From: JACVRW01 sp963728495
Lineage (GTDB): Bacteria; Actinomycetota; Thermoleophilia; Solirubrobacterales; Thermoleophilaceae
DNA length: 64,000 nucleotides
Reading direction: 5' to 3'
Assembly (NCBI GenBank): GCA_963728495.1
Contig: CAVSKI010000010.1
Location: forward strand, 415,329 to 479,328
Both the position numbers and the translations under genes were made by a program. The notes below the pieces were generated by a model that was not told the DNA's origin, did no database searches, and worked only from the letters and a program-made list of their open reading frames with translations. This document shows, piece by piece, positions 46,082 to 54,940 of this stretch. The stretch's first letter is position 1, and each line of letters begins with the position of its first letter.

Positions 46082-46894
46082 ATGAGCGACCGCTACGTGC
46101 ACGGCTATCAGACGCGGGAGAACGAGCGCCTTCAGGATCAGGCCGGGACGCTGGTCGACCTGCTGCACTCCGATGCCGCGTACCCGCCAGGCGAGACAGT
46201 GCTGGAGGTGGGTTGCGGGGTCGGCGCCCAGACGCTCACTCTGGCAACGCGCAGCCCGGATGCTCGATTCACGTCGGTCGACGTTTCCTCGGAGTCGATC
46301 GCCGAAGCCGAGCGCAGGGCCCGTCGGGCCCGACTCACCAACGTGGAGTTCCGCCAGGCGGACATCTTCGCGTTGCCCTTCGACGGTGAGTCCTTCGACC
46401 ACGTTTTCGTGTGTCTCGTCCTGGAGCACCTCTCGCGGCCTGCCAGGGCGCTGACGGGGCTCGAGCGACTGCTCAGGCCCGGAGGCACCATCACCGTCAT
46501 TGAGGGCGACCATGGCTCCGCGTACTTTCACCCCGATAGCGCTGCCGCTCACGCGGCGATCCAATGCCAGGTCGCGCTGCAGGGAGCGGCCGGCGGCAAC
46601 GCTCTCATCGGGCGGCAACTCTACCCCCTGATGGCTGAGGCGGGGTTGTCCGAGGTGCGCGTCTCTCCGCGCATGGTCTACGTCGACGCGAGCCGGCCCG
46701 ACCTGGTCGACGGGTTCACGAAGAAGACGTTCACGGCGATGATCGAGGGCGTTCGCGAGCGCGCGATTGCGGCCGATCTCATCGAGCCCTCGCGCTTCGA
46801 TGCCGGCGTCCGAGACCTGTATCGAACGACCGAGGCGGACGGCGTGTTCTGTTACACGTTCTTCAAGGGCGTGGGGAAGAAGCGCGCTGCTTAG
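46082..46894 (+). CDS. class I SAM-dependent methyltransferase
   Basis: 270 residues from ATG 46082. Motif I VLEVGCGVGAQTLTLA, acidic loop ARFTSVDVSSESIAEAE, motif IV FRQADIFALPFDGESFDHVFVCLVLEHL, and post-motif LLRPGGTITVIEGDHGSAYFHP. DGFTKKTFTAMIEGVRERAI near the end matches the Streptomyces-type small-molecule methyltransferases. The methylated substrate is not predictable. Start ATG follows the divergent transporter closely, so control may be shared. Confidence 0.87.
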   Translation: MSDRYVHGYQTRENERLQDQAGTLVDLLHSDAAYPPGETVLEVGCGVGAQTLTLATRSPDARFTSVDVSSESIAEAERRARRARLTNVEFRQADIFALPFDGESFDHVFVCLVLEHLSRPARALTGLERLLRPGGTITVIEGDHGSAYFHPDSAAAHAAIQCQVALQGAAGGNALIGRQLYPLMAEAGLSEVRVSPRMVYVDASRPDLVDGFTKKTFTAMIEGVRERAIAADLIEPSRFDAGVRDLYRTTEADGVFCYTFFKGVGKKRAA

Positions 46895-46918
46895 AACGGC
46901 GGCGGTCTGCGGCCGCCC

Positions 46919-48496
46919 TCAGAGCGACGTGCGCAGCTCGCGGCGCAGGATCTTGCCGGACGGAGAACGCGGGATGACTCCCACGCGCTCGACACGCCTG
47001 ATGCGCTTGTGTGGGGCCACTCGCTCTCCCACCCACGCCAGCAGCTCGGCGTCCGTGATCTCCTCGCGCGCCACGATGAACGCCACCGGTATCTCGCCCG
47101 CCTCCTCGTCGGGGGCGCCGACCACCGCCACATCGGCCACCGCCGGGTGCGTCTCGATCAGGCCTTCGAGCTCCGCGGGAGCGACCTGGAAGCCCTTGTA
47201 CTTGATCAGCTCCTTCAGGCGGTCGGTCACGAACACCCGTCCCTCGGGGTCGATACGCCCGATGTCGCCGGAATGCAGCCAGCCCTCGGCGTCGATCGTG
47301 GCGGCCGTGGCCTCCGGCTGGTTGCGGTAGCCGCGCATCAGCTGCGGTCCGCGCAGCCAGAGCTCGCCCGTGCCTTCGCTGCCCCAGTCGGCGCCGCTCT
47401 CCGGATCCACCACTCTGGCCTCGATCCCCGGCAGCAGCACGCCGGCCTGGCCGCGGCGGTTGCGCTCGGGCTCGACCATGCTCGATATGGCGATCCCCGC
47501 GGTCGACTCGGTCATCCCGTAGCCCTGCTGCACGGGGCAGCCGAGCCGGTCGGCGCACTCCTGCTCGAGATCCGCCGACAGGGGCGCCGCTCCACAGCCG
47601 AGGAACCGCAGGCTGGAGAGGTCGTAGTCCTCCACCATCGGGTGCCGCGCCAGCGCAAGCGCGATCGGTGGCACAACGATGCTGGCTGTGGCGCGGTGGC
47701 TCTGGATCGCGCCCAGGAAGCCCTCGAGCTCGAAGCGCGGCAGCGACACGACGGTCGAGCCGTGCGCCAGCGGCTGGCAGAGGAGGATCGTGAAGCCGAG
47801 GGTGTGGAAGAACGGGGCCACGGCCACCACCGTGTCCTGCTCATCCAGGGCCAACGTTTCCTGGACCTGCAGGATGTTGGTGATCACCGAGCGGTGCGTG
47901 AGCTCGACGCCCTTGGGCAGGCCGGTTGTACCGCTCGAGTACAGCAGCGCCACAACGCTGTCGGGATCAACGTCCGTGGAGGGGAGGCCGGCACCGTCCG
48001 ATTCGAGCAGTGACGCGAAGGCGGTGGCGTCGGGCGCCGTTCCCAGGACGATCACGTCGTCGACGCCGGCGGTCTGCGCCGCCGCGCGGGCGGTGTCCAG
48101 AAACGGCGGGACGGTCACGAGCAGGCGCGCGCCCGAATCGGTGAGCTGGCGGGCGAGCTCGTCCGCGGTGTAGAGCGGGTTGGCGGTGGTCACCGCCCCG
48201 CCGCGGGCCGCGACGGCCAGGGCCACGACGGCGTACTCCGGCAGATTCGGGGCGTGGAGCGCGAGCACGTCACCCGCGTTGAAGCCACGGGCGGCGAGGC
48301 CCGCCGCGGCGAGCCTCACGGAGTCCCCGAGCTGACGGTAGGTGACGGTCCTTCCGCTGGGCGCGTCGATCAGCGCCGGCTTGTCGCCGAGCTCTCCGGC
48401 GCGGCGCAGCACGAACTCGGCGAGCCCGACGTCCGGCACCTCGGGGGCCGGCCAAGGGCTCCGCAGGATCGATGTGGCGACGGTCACTCCCGGCAT
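46919..48496 (-). CDS. AMP-forming acyl/4-coumarate-CoA ligase-like enzyme
   Basis: 525 residues in the ANL superfamily. The phosphate loop is LLYSSGTTGLPKGVELTH, the adenine site QQGYGMTESTAGIAIS, with GELWLRGPQLMRGY, GWLHSGDIG and VTDRLKELIKYKGFQVAPAELE in order and the catalytic Lys in RSPSGKILRREL. FFHTLGFTILLCQPL and the overall length fit 4-coumarate:CoA ligase/medium-chain acyl-CoA synthetases. ATG 48496 is chosen because AAGGAG precedes it; an upstream ATG at 48526 would add 10 residues. Confidence 0.9.
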   Translation of the reverse strand: MPGVTVATSILRSPWPAPEVPDVGLAEFVLRRAGELGDKPALIDAPSGRTVTYRQLGDSVRLAAAGLAARGFNAGDVLALHAPNLPEYAVVALAVAARGGAVTTANPLYTADELARQLTDSGARLLVTVPPFLDTARAAAQTAGVDDVIVLGTAPDATAFASLLESDGAGLPSTDVDPDSVVALLYSSGTTGLPKGVELTHRSVITNILQVQETLALDEQDTVVAVAPFFHTLGFTILLCQPLAHGSTVVSLPRFELEGFLGAIQSHRATASIVVPPIALALARHPMVEDYDLSSLRFLGCGAAPLSADLEQECADRLGCPVQQGYGMTESTAGIAISSMVEPERNRRGQAGVLLPGIEARVVDPESGADWGSEGTGELWLRGPQLMRGYRNQPEATAATIDAEGWLHSGDIGRIDPEGRVFVTDRLKELIKYKGFQVAPAELEGLIETHPAVADVAVVGAPDEEAGEIPVAFIVAREEITDAELLAWVGERVAPHKRIRRVERVGVIPRSPSGKILRRELRTSL

Positions 48497-48589
48497 GCCG
48501 GGTGCTCCTTTCACAGGGGTGTGCATGTGCCGTATGACGCCGCAACCGCGGCAGGTATTCCCGCTGGGATAGACGAGCCCACTCGGATG

Positions 48590-48613
48590 GCCCCGATTTC
48601 ACCCCATCGGGGC
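48590..48613 (+). promoter_or_regulatory. 8-bp stem-loop upstream of cydA
   Basis: GCCCCGAT and ATCGGGGC are exact complements around an 8-base spacer (TTCACCCC). The element is 75 bp before the cydA ATG in the 191-bp divergent gap between the acyl-CoA ligase and cydAB. It may be a regulator dimer site (oxygen or redox control would fit cydAB) or an RNA leader hairpin. Confidence 0.4.
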
Positions 48614-48687
48614 GAGGACCTGCGCATCGGCCGTTGCCAGCATTCGCGCTATGGACGAGTCCGTCAGGCGGTCATAACGAGAACGCG

Positions 48688-50076
48688 ATGACGACGTTGC
48701 TGGCCGCCAACGACCTACTGGCCGCGCGTGAGCAGATGGCCTTCACGCTCGGCTTCCACATCATCTTCGCCTGCCTCGGCGTGGGGTTCCCGGCGATGAT
48801 GCTGATCGCCAACTACATCGGGCTGCGCCGCAAGGACCCGGTGGCGCTCGAGCTGGCGCAGCGCTGGTCGAAGGTCGCCGCGGTGACCTTCGCGGTCGGC
48901 GCCGTGACGGGCACCGTGCTGTCGTTCGAGTTCGGGCTGCTGTGGCCTGAGTTCACCAAGCGCTTCGGCGAGGTATTCGGGGTGCTGTTCACGATCGAGG
49001 GAATCTTCTTCTTCCTCGAGGCGATCTTCCTGACGATCTACATCTTCGGCTGGAAGCGGCTGTCCGGCTGGAAGCATTTCTGGACCGGCATCCCCGTTGC
49101 GATCTGCGGCATCGGAGGCGCCTTTTCGGTTGTTGCCGTCAACTCCTGGATGAACCAGCCGCAGGGGTTCACGTTGGGCTCGAACGGAGCGGTGACCGAC
49201 GTCGACCCGCTCAAGGTGATCTTCAACCCGGCGGTGCCCTACGAGGTCCCGCACATGATTCTGGCGGCGTATCTGCTCACGAGCTTCCTCATTGCCTCGG
49301 TCTACGCGGTCGGGATGCTCAAGGGCCGGCGCGACCGCCACCACCGCCTGGGCCTGCTGATCCCGCTGACGGTCGGCTGCATCCTGGCGCCGATCCAGTT
49401 CGCGGTGGGCGACACGGCGGCCCGCGAGATCGCCAAGGACCAGCCGATCAAGTTCGCCGCGATGGAGTGCGTCCAGAAGACCCATAGCCACGTTACGGAG
49501 TACCTCGGAGGCCGCTGCACGTCCGACGGCGTCAAGGGGGGAATCGGGATTCCCGGCCTGGACTCGTTCCTGGTCGGATTCAGCACCGACACCGAGGTCA
49601 TCGGCCTCGACACGGTGCCGCCCGATGACCGGCCGCCGGCCAACACGCTGCTGCACTGGGCCTTCGACTTCATGGTCGGGGTCGGATCGGCCCTGATCCT
49701 CCTCGGGCTCTGGTTCGGGTTTGTCTGGTGGAGGCGCCGCGACATCCCAAAGACGAAGTGGTTTCTGCGCGCCGTGGCCGTCTCGGGGGTCGCGGTGGGC
49801 CTGACGGTCGAAGCGGGCTGGATTGTGACCGAGGTGGGCCGCCAGCCCTGGATCGTCTACGAGGTCATGAGGACAAAGGACGCGGTGACCGGCGCCAGCG
49901 GGGTTTGGGTCTCCCTTGGCATCGCGGTCGTGCTCTACGTGGCATTGGGGGCGGCAGCGATCCTCATCGTCCGCTCGATGGCGCGCCGCTGGCGCGAGGG
50001 GATCTCCCTCGACGAGAACATTCCCTACGCGCCCGGGGAAGGCGCGCCCTCCCCGGACGCCGGACCCTCGAAGTGA
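48688..50076 (+). CDS. cydA: cytochrome bd ubiquinol oxidase subunit I
   Basis: 462 residues, about nine membrane helices. Heme ligand candidates are His24 in LGFHIIFACLG, the His in VPHMILAAYLLTSF and Met in GRQPWIVYEVMRT (GRQPW is the CydA signature). The periplasmic quinol loop is short, as in the cyanide-insensitive-oxidase subgroup. The enzyme reduces oxygen to water with quinol, without pumping protons, and can drain electrons delivered by GlpABC. ATG 48688 is preferred over longer frames because it precedes the first helix normally. It overlaps cydB by GTGA. Confidence 0.94.
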   Translation: MTTLLAANDLLAAREQMAFTLGFHIIFACLGVGFPAMMLIANYIGLRRKDPVALELAQRWSKVAAVTFAVGAVTGTVLSFEFGLLWPEFTKRFGEVFGVLFTIEGIFFFLEAIFLTIYIFGWKRLSGWKHFWTGIPVAICGIGGAFSVVAVNSWMNQPQGFTLGSNGAVTDVDPLKVIFNPAVPYEVPHMILAAYLLTSFLIASVYAVGMLKGRRDRHHRLGLLIPLTVGCILAPIQFAVGDTAAREIAKDQPIKFAAMECVQKTHSHVTEYLGGRCTSDGVKGGIGIPGLDSFLVGFSTDTEVIGLDTVPPDDRPPANTLLHWAFDFMVGVGSALILLGLWFGFVWWRRRDIPKTKWFLRAVAVSGVAVGLTVEAGWIVTEVGRQPWIVYEVMRTKDAVTGASGVWVSLGIAVVLYVALGAAAILIVRSMARRWREGISLDENIPYAPGEGAPSPDAGPSK

Positions 50077-51080
50077 GCACGGCAGACGCCGTCGCCGGTG
50101 TGCTCTGGGTCGGCGTTTCGCTCTATGCCATCTTCGGCGGGGCGGACTTCGGAGCGGGCTTCTGGTCGCTGTTCGCCGGCGGTGGGGAGCGCGGCAGGCG
50201 GGTTCGCGCGCTGATCGACTGGGCGATCGGTCCCGTCTGGGAGTCCAACCACGTGTGGCTGATCTTCGTGCTGGTCGTCCTCTGGACCGCATTCTCATCG
50301 GCCTTCGCCGCGATCTTCTCGACCCTGTTCATCCCGCTCAGCCTCGCCGCGCTCGGGATAGTGCTGCGCGGGGCGGGATTCGCCTTCCACCGGCTTGCCC
50401 CCCGCGCCCGTGAGCGGCGCCTGGCTCGGGCGTGCTTCGGACTATCGTCGCTGCTGACTCCCTTCTTCATGGGGACCGTCGTCGGCGCGGTGGCGTCGGG
50501 CCGTGTGCCGCTCGGCAACGCCGAGGGCGACCCGCTGACGAGCTGGCTGAACGCCGTCTCGCTGCTGACCGGGGCGCTGTTCCTGGCCACCAGCGCCTAC
50601 CTCGCGGCGGTGTTTCTGATCAGCGATTCGCGTAGGTCGGGCGATCCCGAGCTCGAGGGCTACTTCGCGGCCCGCGCTCTCGCCGCCGCCCTCGCGGCGG
50701 GCGCGCTCGCCGTGGCCGGGATTTTCGTCTTCCGCGCCGACGCACGCTACATATTCGACGGCTTGGTCGGCGAGGCGCTGCCACTCGCGATTCTTTCGGG
50801 AGCCTGCGGCATCGCTGTGCTGGTGCTGCTGCGCCGCGGCGCCCAGCGGTTCGCTCGCGTGCTCGCGGTGGGGGCGGTGGCCGCGATGGTTTGGGCCTGG
50901 GGCGTCGCTCAGTACCCCTACCTGCTGCCGGAGAAGTTGACGGTCTCCGCCGGAGCCGCCGACTACGAAACCCTGGTCGAGGTGCTGATCGTCTTCGGCG
51001 TCGCCGTCCTGCTCGTCATTCCCTCGCTGGGCTTCCTCTACGTCCTCAGTCAACGGAGCATGCTCGAGGAGGAGGGCTAG
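50073..51080 (+). CDS. cydB: cytochrome bd ubiquinol oxidase subunit II
   Basis: 335 residues, eight or nine membrane helices. LYAIFGGADFGAGFWSLFAGG near the N-terminus and IGPVWESNHVWLIFVLVVLWTAFSSAFAAI are the CydB hallmark, as is FHRLAPRA later. It forms the heterodimer with CydA and has no heme of its own in most species. GTG 50073 overlaps the cydA stop. No cydCD or cydX-like gene is adjacent. Confidence 0.93.
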   Translation: MSTADAVAGVLWVGVSLYAIFGGADFGAGFWSLFAGGGERGRRVRALIDWAIGPVWESNHVWLIFVLVVLWTAFSSAFAAIFSTLFIPLSLAALGIVLRGAGFAFHRLAPRARERRLARACFGLSSLLTPFFMGTVVGAVASGRVPLGNAEGDPLTSWLNAVSLLTGALFLATSAYLAAVFLISDSRRSGDPELEGYFAARALAAALAAGALAVAGIFVFRADARYIFDGLVGEALPLAILSGACGIAVLVLLRRGAQRFARVLAVGAVAAMVWAWGVAQYPYLLPEKLTVSAGAADYETLVEVLIVFGVAVLLVIPSLGFLYVLSQRSMLEEEG

Positions 51081-51152
51081 GTATGCGACCCGCCGGCGCT
51101 CTGCCGGCGTCCATGCAGGCCCGTCGGTCGGGCACGGGGGTGGCGTCGCCCG

Positions 51153-51821
51153 GTGGATAGCCGACAAGAAGGCACTCCGTTGGTGGAGGGCGAGCCGCGC
51201 TGGCCGATGGCAGCGGCGGTCGTCAGTTTGATGGTCCTGACGATCTTCCTCCCGCGGGAGAACCGTCTACTTCCCGCATGGGTGTTCCCGCTCTTCGTGG
51301 GCGCCTTGCTCGTGGTTCTGATTGCCGGTGACCCAGGCGCGATCGACCGTCGGTCGAGGCTCCTGCGCGTGCTCTCGATCGTGCTGGTCTCGATATTGGT
51401 GCTGGGCGCGCTCGTGGCGACGATCCTGCTGATCGACGTCCTGATCAACGGAGGCCCTAGGACCGATAGCGCCAGCGAGCTGCTCGAGGCCGGCGCAATC
51501 GTCTGGATCTCCAACAACCTCGCGTTCGCACTGCTCTACTGGGAGCTCGACGGCGGCGGTGCGGCGGCCCGTGCTCATGAGATGCGCCGCGATATCGGCT
51601 TCGCCTTCCCGCAGCAGCTCAACCCGGACCTTGCGCCTCCGCAGTGGCGCCCGCAGTTTGTCGACTACCTGTATGTGGGCTTCACGAACGCGACGGCCTT
51701 CAGTCCGACGGACGCGATGCCGATGGCTCCCTGGGCCAAGATCGCCATGATGGTCCAGTCGGTTATCTCTCTGGTGATCCTGGGCTTGGTGATCGCCCGC
51801 GCGGTGAACGTGTTCACCTAG
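51153..51821 (+). CDS. conserved membrane protein, DUF1345-like
   Basis: 222 residues with five hydrophobic segments (AAAVVSLMVLTIFLP, WVFPLFVGALLVVLIAG, VLSIVLVSILVLGALVATILL, AIVWISNNLAFALLYW, MMVQSVISLVILGLVIARAV). The stretch FVDYLYVGFTNATAFSPTDAMPMAPWAK before the last helix is a recurrent signature of actinobacterial proteins of this type and looks like an ion-channel-like pore-helix segment. Function is unknown. It lies 72 bp after cydB on the same strand. Confidence 0.7.
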   Translation: MDSRQEGTPLVEGEPRWPMAAAVVSLMVLTIFLPRENRLLPAWVFPLFVGALLVVLIAGDPGAIDRRSRLLRVLSIVLVSILVLGALVATILLIDVLINGGPRTDSASELLEAGAIVWISNNLAFALLYWELDGGGAAARAHEMRRDIGFAFPQQLNPDLAPPQWRPQFVDYLYVGFTNATAFSPTDAMPMAPWAKIAMMVQSVISLVILGLVIARAVNVFT

Positions 51822-51883
51822 ATGACTAGCCGTCCGATGGCCCGGGCGAAGCGTGAGCGCTTGCCTCGCCTTAATTTGGCGCC

Positions 51884-52799
51884 ATGACGCAGACCCTGGG
51901 GAGTTGGAACGACGGCTCGGCGAAACGGGCGATTATCGCGTTCGTCGAGCGAGCGGTGTCGGAAGTGCCCGTCGAGGAGCGTGTTGCGACCTTCGACAAC
52001 GACGGCACGTTGTGGTGCGAGAAGCCGATGCCGATCCAGGCCGATTTCATTCTCCATCGATTGTTCGAGATCGCGGAGGCCGATTGAGCTGCGCGAGCGT
52101 CAGCCCTGGAAGGCGGCCTATGAGCGCGACTATGGATGGCTGGGCAAAGTGATGGCCGAGCACTACGCGGGCGACGACACCAACGTGCGCACGCTGCTGG
52201 CCGGCGTCCTTGCCGCGTACGCGGGGATCAGTGTTGACGACTTCGAGGCGAAGTCCGACGCTTTTTTGCGCACGGCGCAGCACCCGACCCTCGGTCGCGC
52301 GTATCTCGAGTGCGCCTATGCGCCGATGGTCGAGCTGCTCGGCTACCTGGAAGCGAACGGGTTCTCGAACTACATCGCCTCGGGCGGGGGTCGCGACTTC
52401 ATGCGCCCGATCAGCCAGGAGTTGTACGGCATCCCGCGTGAGCGGGTGATCGGCAGCGCAACGGCGCTGGAATACGTCAGCCACGACCGCGGCGGCACGA
52501 TCACGCACAAGCCGGAGGCCGACTACCTCGACGACGGCCCACAGAAGCCGATCCGCATCTGGAGCCGCACCGGCCGCCGGCCACTACTCGCCGCCGGCAA
52601 CTCGAACGGCGACATCCCGATGCTCGAATTCACCCGGCATCAGGACAGGCCATTCCTGCCCCTGCTGCTCCTTCACGACGACGCCGACCGGGAGTTCGAC
52701 TACACCAGCGGCGCCGAGCAAGCACTCCAGCGGGCCGACACCGACGGCTGGACGGTCCTCAGCATCAAGAACGACTGGGCCACAGTCTTCGCGAGCTAG
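51884..52799 (+). pseudogene. HAD-family hydrolase interrupted by a frameshift
   Basis: The first frame (from ATG 51884) gives VATFDNDGTLWCEKPMPIQADF, the HAD motif I with the nucleophile Asp, and stops at 52085-52087 (IAEAD, TGA). The rest of the family sequence, ELRERQPWKAAYERDYGWLG through NYIASGGGRDFMRPI and RPLLAAGNSNGDIPML (motif IV), continues in the +1 frame to 52799. One extra base or two missing bases near GCCGATTGAGCTG (52079-52091) explains it; relatives usually have Asp-Pro there, which favours a two-base loss. With correction the protein would be about 304 residues. Confidence 0.8.
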
Positions 52800-52809
52800 C
52801 TCCGGGCTG

Positions 52810-52836
52810 TTACACATGCTCATATAGGTATATGAT
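52810..52836 (+). promoter_or_regulatory. promoter and operator-like palindrome before the ArsR gene
   Basis: CATATA-GG-TATATG (52821-52834) is a perfect inverted repeat in an AT-rich island, and TATGAT (52831-52836) overlaps its right half as a -10 box; TTACAC (52810) is a weak -35 with a 15-bp spacer. The start codon is only 9 bp after the -10, so the transcript would be leaderless or nearly so. Overlap of operator and -10 fits autorepression by the ArsR protein. Confidence 0.55.
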
Positions 52837-52845
52837 GTCCGAGCG

Positions 52846-53201
52846 ATGGCCAGGGCAGCCACAACCGCAGACGTGTTCAACGCCGTTGGAGAGCCGCGGC
52901 GGCGGGAGATTCTCGACGTGCTCGCCCGTGGTGAGCGGCCGGTCAACGACCTGGTGGAGGAGTTGGGGATGGGTCAGCCGCAGGTGTCGAAGCACCTCCG
53001 GGTGCTGCGGGAGGTGGGAGCTGTTGGCGCGCGGGACGAGGGACGGCAGCGGCTGTACCGGCTCAACGGCCAAGCGCTGAAGCCCATCCACGACTGGGTG
53101 AAGAGCTACGAGGACTTTGGACCGAGCGGTTCAGGAGCCTGGACGTGGTCGTGGAGGAACTCAAGCGGGAGGAGCGGGAGGATGACGGCGGTGGCGAGTA
53201 G
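52846..53201 (+). CDS. ArsR-family transcriptional regulator with 3' one-base deletion
   Basis: Winged helix-turn-helix of the ArsR/SRPBCC-linked group: TADVFNAVGEPRRREILDVLARGERPVNDLVEELGMGQPQVSKHLRVLREVGAV. The frame from ATG 52846 is normal to KSYEDF. Adding one T to the TTT at 53116-53118 gives the expected WTERFRSLDVVVEELKREER end and the stop TAG 53199-53201. As read, the frame instead runs on into the next gene, making a false 271-residue fusion. It likely represses the operon that includes the downstream SRPBCC and DHFR-like genes. Confidence 0.8.
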
Positions 53202-53661
53202 CGGGGCGGCCAAGGTGACGCTCCCGACCGATGAGCAGATCCTCATCGCCAGGGAGTTCGACGCTCCCAGTGAGCTGATCTACCGGGCCTGGACCACGCC
53301 CGGTTTGGTGAGCCGGTGGTGGAGCGGAGGGCGCGGCGAGATGAAGAGCGCGGAGATCGACCTACGCGTCGGAGGCGGCTGGCGGTACGTGATGGTCTCC
53401 GGCGACGGTGCCGAGGTCGCCTTCCATGGCCGGTACCGGAAGATCGTCCCTGGCGAGCGGCTCGTCTACACCGAGGTCTTCGAGCCCAGGCCGGACGCCG
53501 AGGCACTGACGACCGTCACGTTCACCGAGGTCGAGGGGCGCACGACGCTGGAGATCCTCATCCAGTACGAGAATCGCCGGGACCGGGACGCCCACAGCGC
53601 CTACATGGGCGACGGTCTGCAGCAGGCACTGGACATGCTCGAGGAGGTCGTGTCGTCGTGA
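53182..53661 (+). CDS. SRPBCC/AHSA1-family protein
   Basis: 159 residues from ATG 53182, which overlaps the corrected ArsR 3' end by 20 bp. ILIAREFDAPSELIYRAWTTPGLVSRWW opens the START/Bet v1-like fold; DLRVGGGWRYVMVSGDGAEVAFHGRYRKIVPGERLVYTEVFEP follows as in AHSA1 activator-type proteins. These bind hydrophobic ligands or chaperone clients. The ArsR-SRPBCC-DHFR-like order is common in actinobacteria and suggests a ligand-responsive stress cassette. The stop overlaps the next start (GTGA). Confidence 0.85.
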   Translation: MTAVASSGAAKVTLPTDEQILIAREFDAPSELIYRAWTTPGLVSRWWSGGRGEMKSAEIDLRVGGGWRYVMVSGDGAEVAFHGRYRKIVPGERLVYTEVFEPRPDAEALTTVTFTEVEGRTTLEILIQYENRRDRDAHSAYMGDGLQQALDMLEEVVSS

Positions 53662-54194
53662 GGGTGATCTACTCGATGAGCGTGTCCCTAGACCGGTTTA
53701 TCGCCGGACCCGACGGTGACATCGACTGGGCCGCTCCCGACGCGGAGCTGATGGCCTTCCACAACGAGCAGAGCCGCGACCTCGACGCACATCTCTGCGG
53801 GCGCGGGCTCTACGAGGACATGCTGCCCTGGGAGACTCGGGAGGGCGACTTCGCGGGGATCTGGAAGGCCATCCCGAAGGTCGTGTTCTCGACGACCCTC
53901 GAGAGCGTGCAGGGCAACGCGAGGCTTGCCACCGCGAGCATGGCTGAGGAGCTGTCACGGCTCGGAAAGACCCCGGGGGCCGACGTGTCCGTCGGCGGCG
54001 CCGGGCTAGCGGCGACCCTCGTGGAGCAGGACCTGATCGACGAGTACCGGCTGTTCGTCAACCCGGTCGTGCTCGGAGGCGGAACACCCTTCTTTCCCGA
54101 ACGCCGAGAACGCCTAGAGCTCGAGTTGGTCGAAACCCGGACGTTTGGCTCCCGAGTCGTATACCTGCGCTACCGCCGGGAGGCGAGCACCTAG
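53658..54194 (+). CDS. dihydrofolate reductase-family (RibD C-terminal-like) protein
   Basis: 178 residues from a GTG overlapping the SRPBCC stop. IYSMSVSLDRFIAGPDGDIDW is the N-terminal strand of the YyaP/YwjB type DHFR-like fold; HLCGRGLYEDML, KVVFSTTLE and GGAGLAATLVEQDLIDEYRLFVNPVVLGGGTPFF match the NADPH-site segments of RibD-C. True folate activity is unlikely. A second, divergent member lies at 63646. Confidence 0.88.
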   Translation: MRVIYSMSVSLDRFIAGPDGDIDWAAPDAELMAFHNEQSRDLDAHLCGRGLYEDMLPWETREGDFAGIWKAIPKVVFSTTLESVQGNARLATASMAEELSRLGKTPGADVSVGGAGLAATLVEQDLIDEYRLFVNPVVLGGGTPFFPERRERLELELVETRTFGSRVVYLRYRREAST

Positions 54195-54342
54195 CTCGTC
54201 AGGTGGCTGCTCGGCGGGTGATCAAGATGTCGGCGCCCAGGTCCTGGACCGAGGCGTATGAGACCGGGCTAATGCGCGCCCGCACCGAGACAGCCACCCC
54301 TACGAGTCAACGGGCTCGCCATCGCATAACGGCCTGACGTCG

Positions 54343-54807
54343 CTACCCGCGCCGTACGCGGTCCGCGATGAGAAACACGATGAGGAAGATGGTGGCGGCT
54401 ATCTCCGCCACCATCGCCAGCACGATCGGCGTTCGGTACCCGAACTCCGTGAAGCCGAAGAGGCCAGACCCCTCTGAAACGAACAGGGCGACGAGCGAGA
54501 GGACGCCCAGCCCGATCCCGCCGATCGCGAAGACGGAGCGGATGGCATCGGCGTACTGACGGGTGATGCGCCCAAGCGGGGCGATCAGCCCGACGGCAAT
54601 GACCACTGCCGCCACGAAGTTGAGAAAGAACAGCGTGCCGATCGTCGGAATGGTCGAGTAGTCCTCGGCGTAGTACTGCTGGATGTGGACGACCCCGGTC
54701 GCCAAGACCGACAGTGCACCGAGGTACAGCGCTGCCTGGGCGATGGTCGACCAACGTCGGGTGGTGAAGCGAGGGGGTGCTGAAAGGGTGGTTGGGTTGG
54801 TGCTCAC
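54343..54807 (-). CDS. hypothetical membrane protein (DUF4386-like)
   Basis: 154 residues from GTG 54807, preceded by AAGGAGAC. Four hydrophobic segments: AQAALYLGALSVLATGVVHI, TLFFLNFVAAVVIAVGLIAPL, IGGIGLGVLSLVALFVS and IVLAMVAEIAATIFLIVFLIADRV. HIQQYYAEDYSTIPTIG lies between the first two. No enzyme motif is visible. A longer upstream frame is Arg/Pro-rich noise. It may be co-transcribed with the lipoprotein gene upstream on the same strand. Confidence 0.68.
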   Translation of the reverse strand: MSTNPTTLSAPPRFTTRRWSTIAQAALYLGALSVLATGVVHIQQYYAEDYSTIPTIGTLFFLNFVAAVVIAVGLIAPLGRITRQYADAIRSVFAIGGIGLGVLSLVALFVSEGSGLFGFTEFGYRTPIVLAMVAEIAATIFLIVFLIADRVRRG

Positions 54808-54940
54808 AAGCGTCTCCTTCTCAGGTTCCAAAGCGGCGGGTAGGCAAGTGGTCCGCAGGCCGGCCGTGCTCGCATCGGCCGGGCGCCGGCGTGGGCTGCC
54901 GGCCGTGCGAGCAGGCCGGGCCCGCGGAAAAGGCCCGCCC

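Noticed and set aside
52846..53661. A genuine ArsR-SRPBCC fusion regulator
   Set aside because: The junction residues match no domain and one added T restores both normal genes.
54269..54754. Minus-strand frame overlapping the four-helix membrane protein
   Set aside because: His/Arg/Ala-rich shadow; the accepted frame has helices and a good ribosome site.
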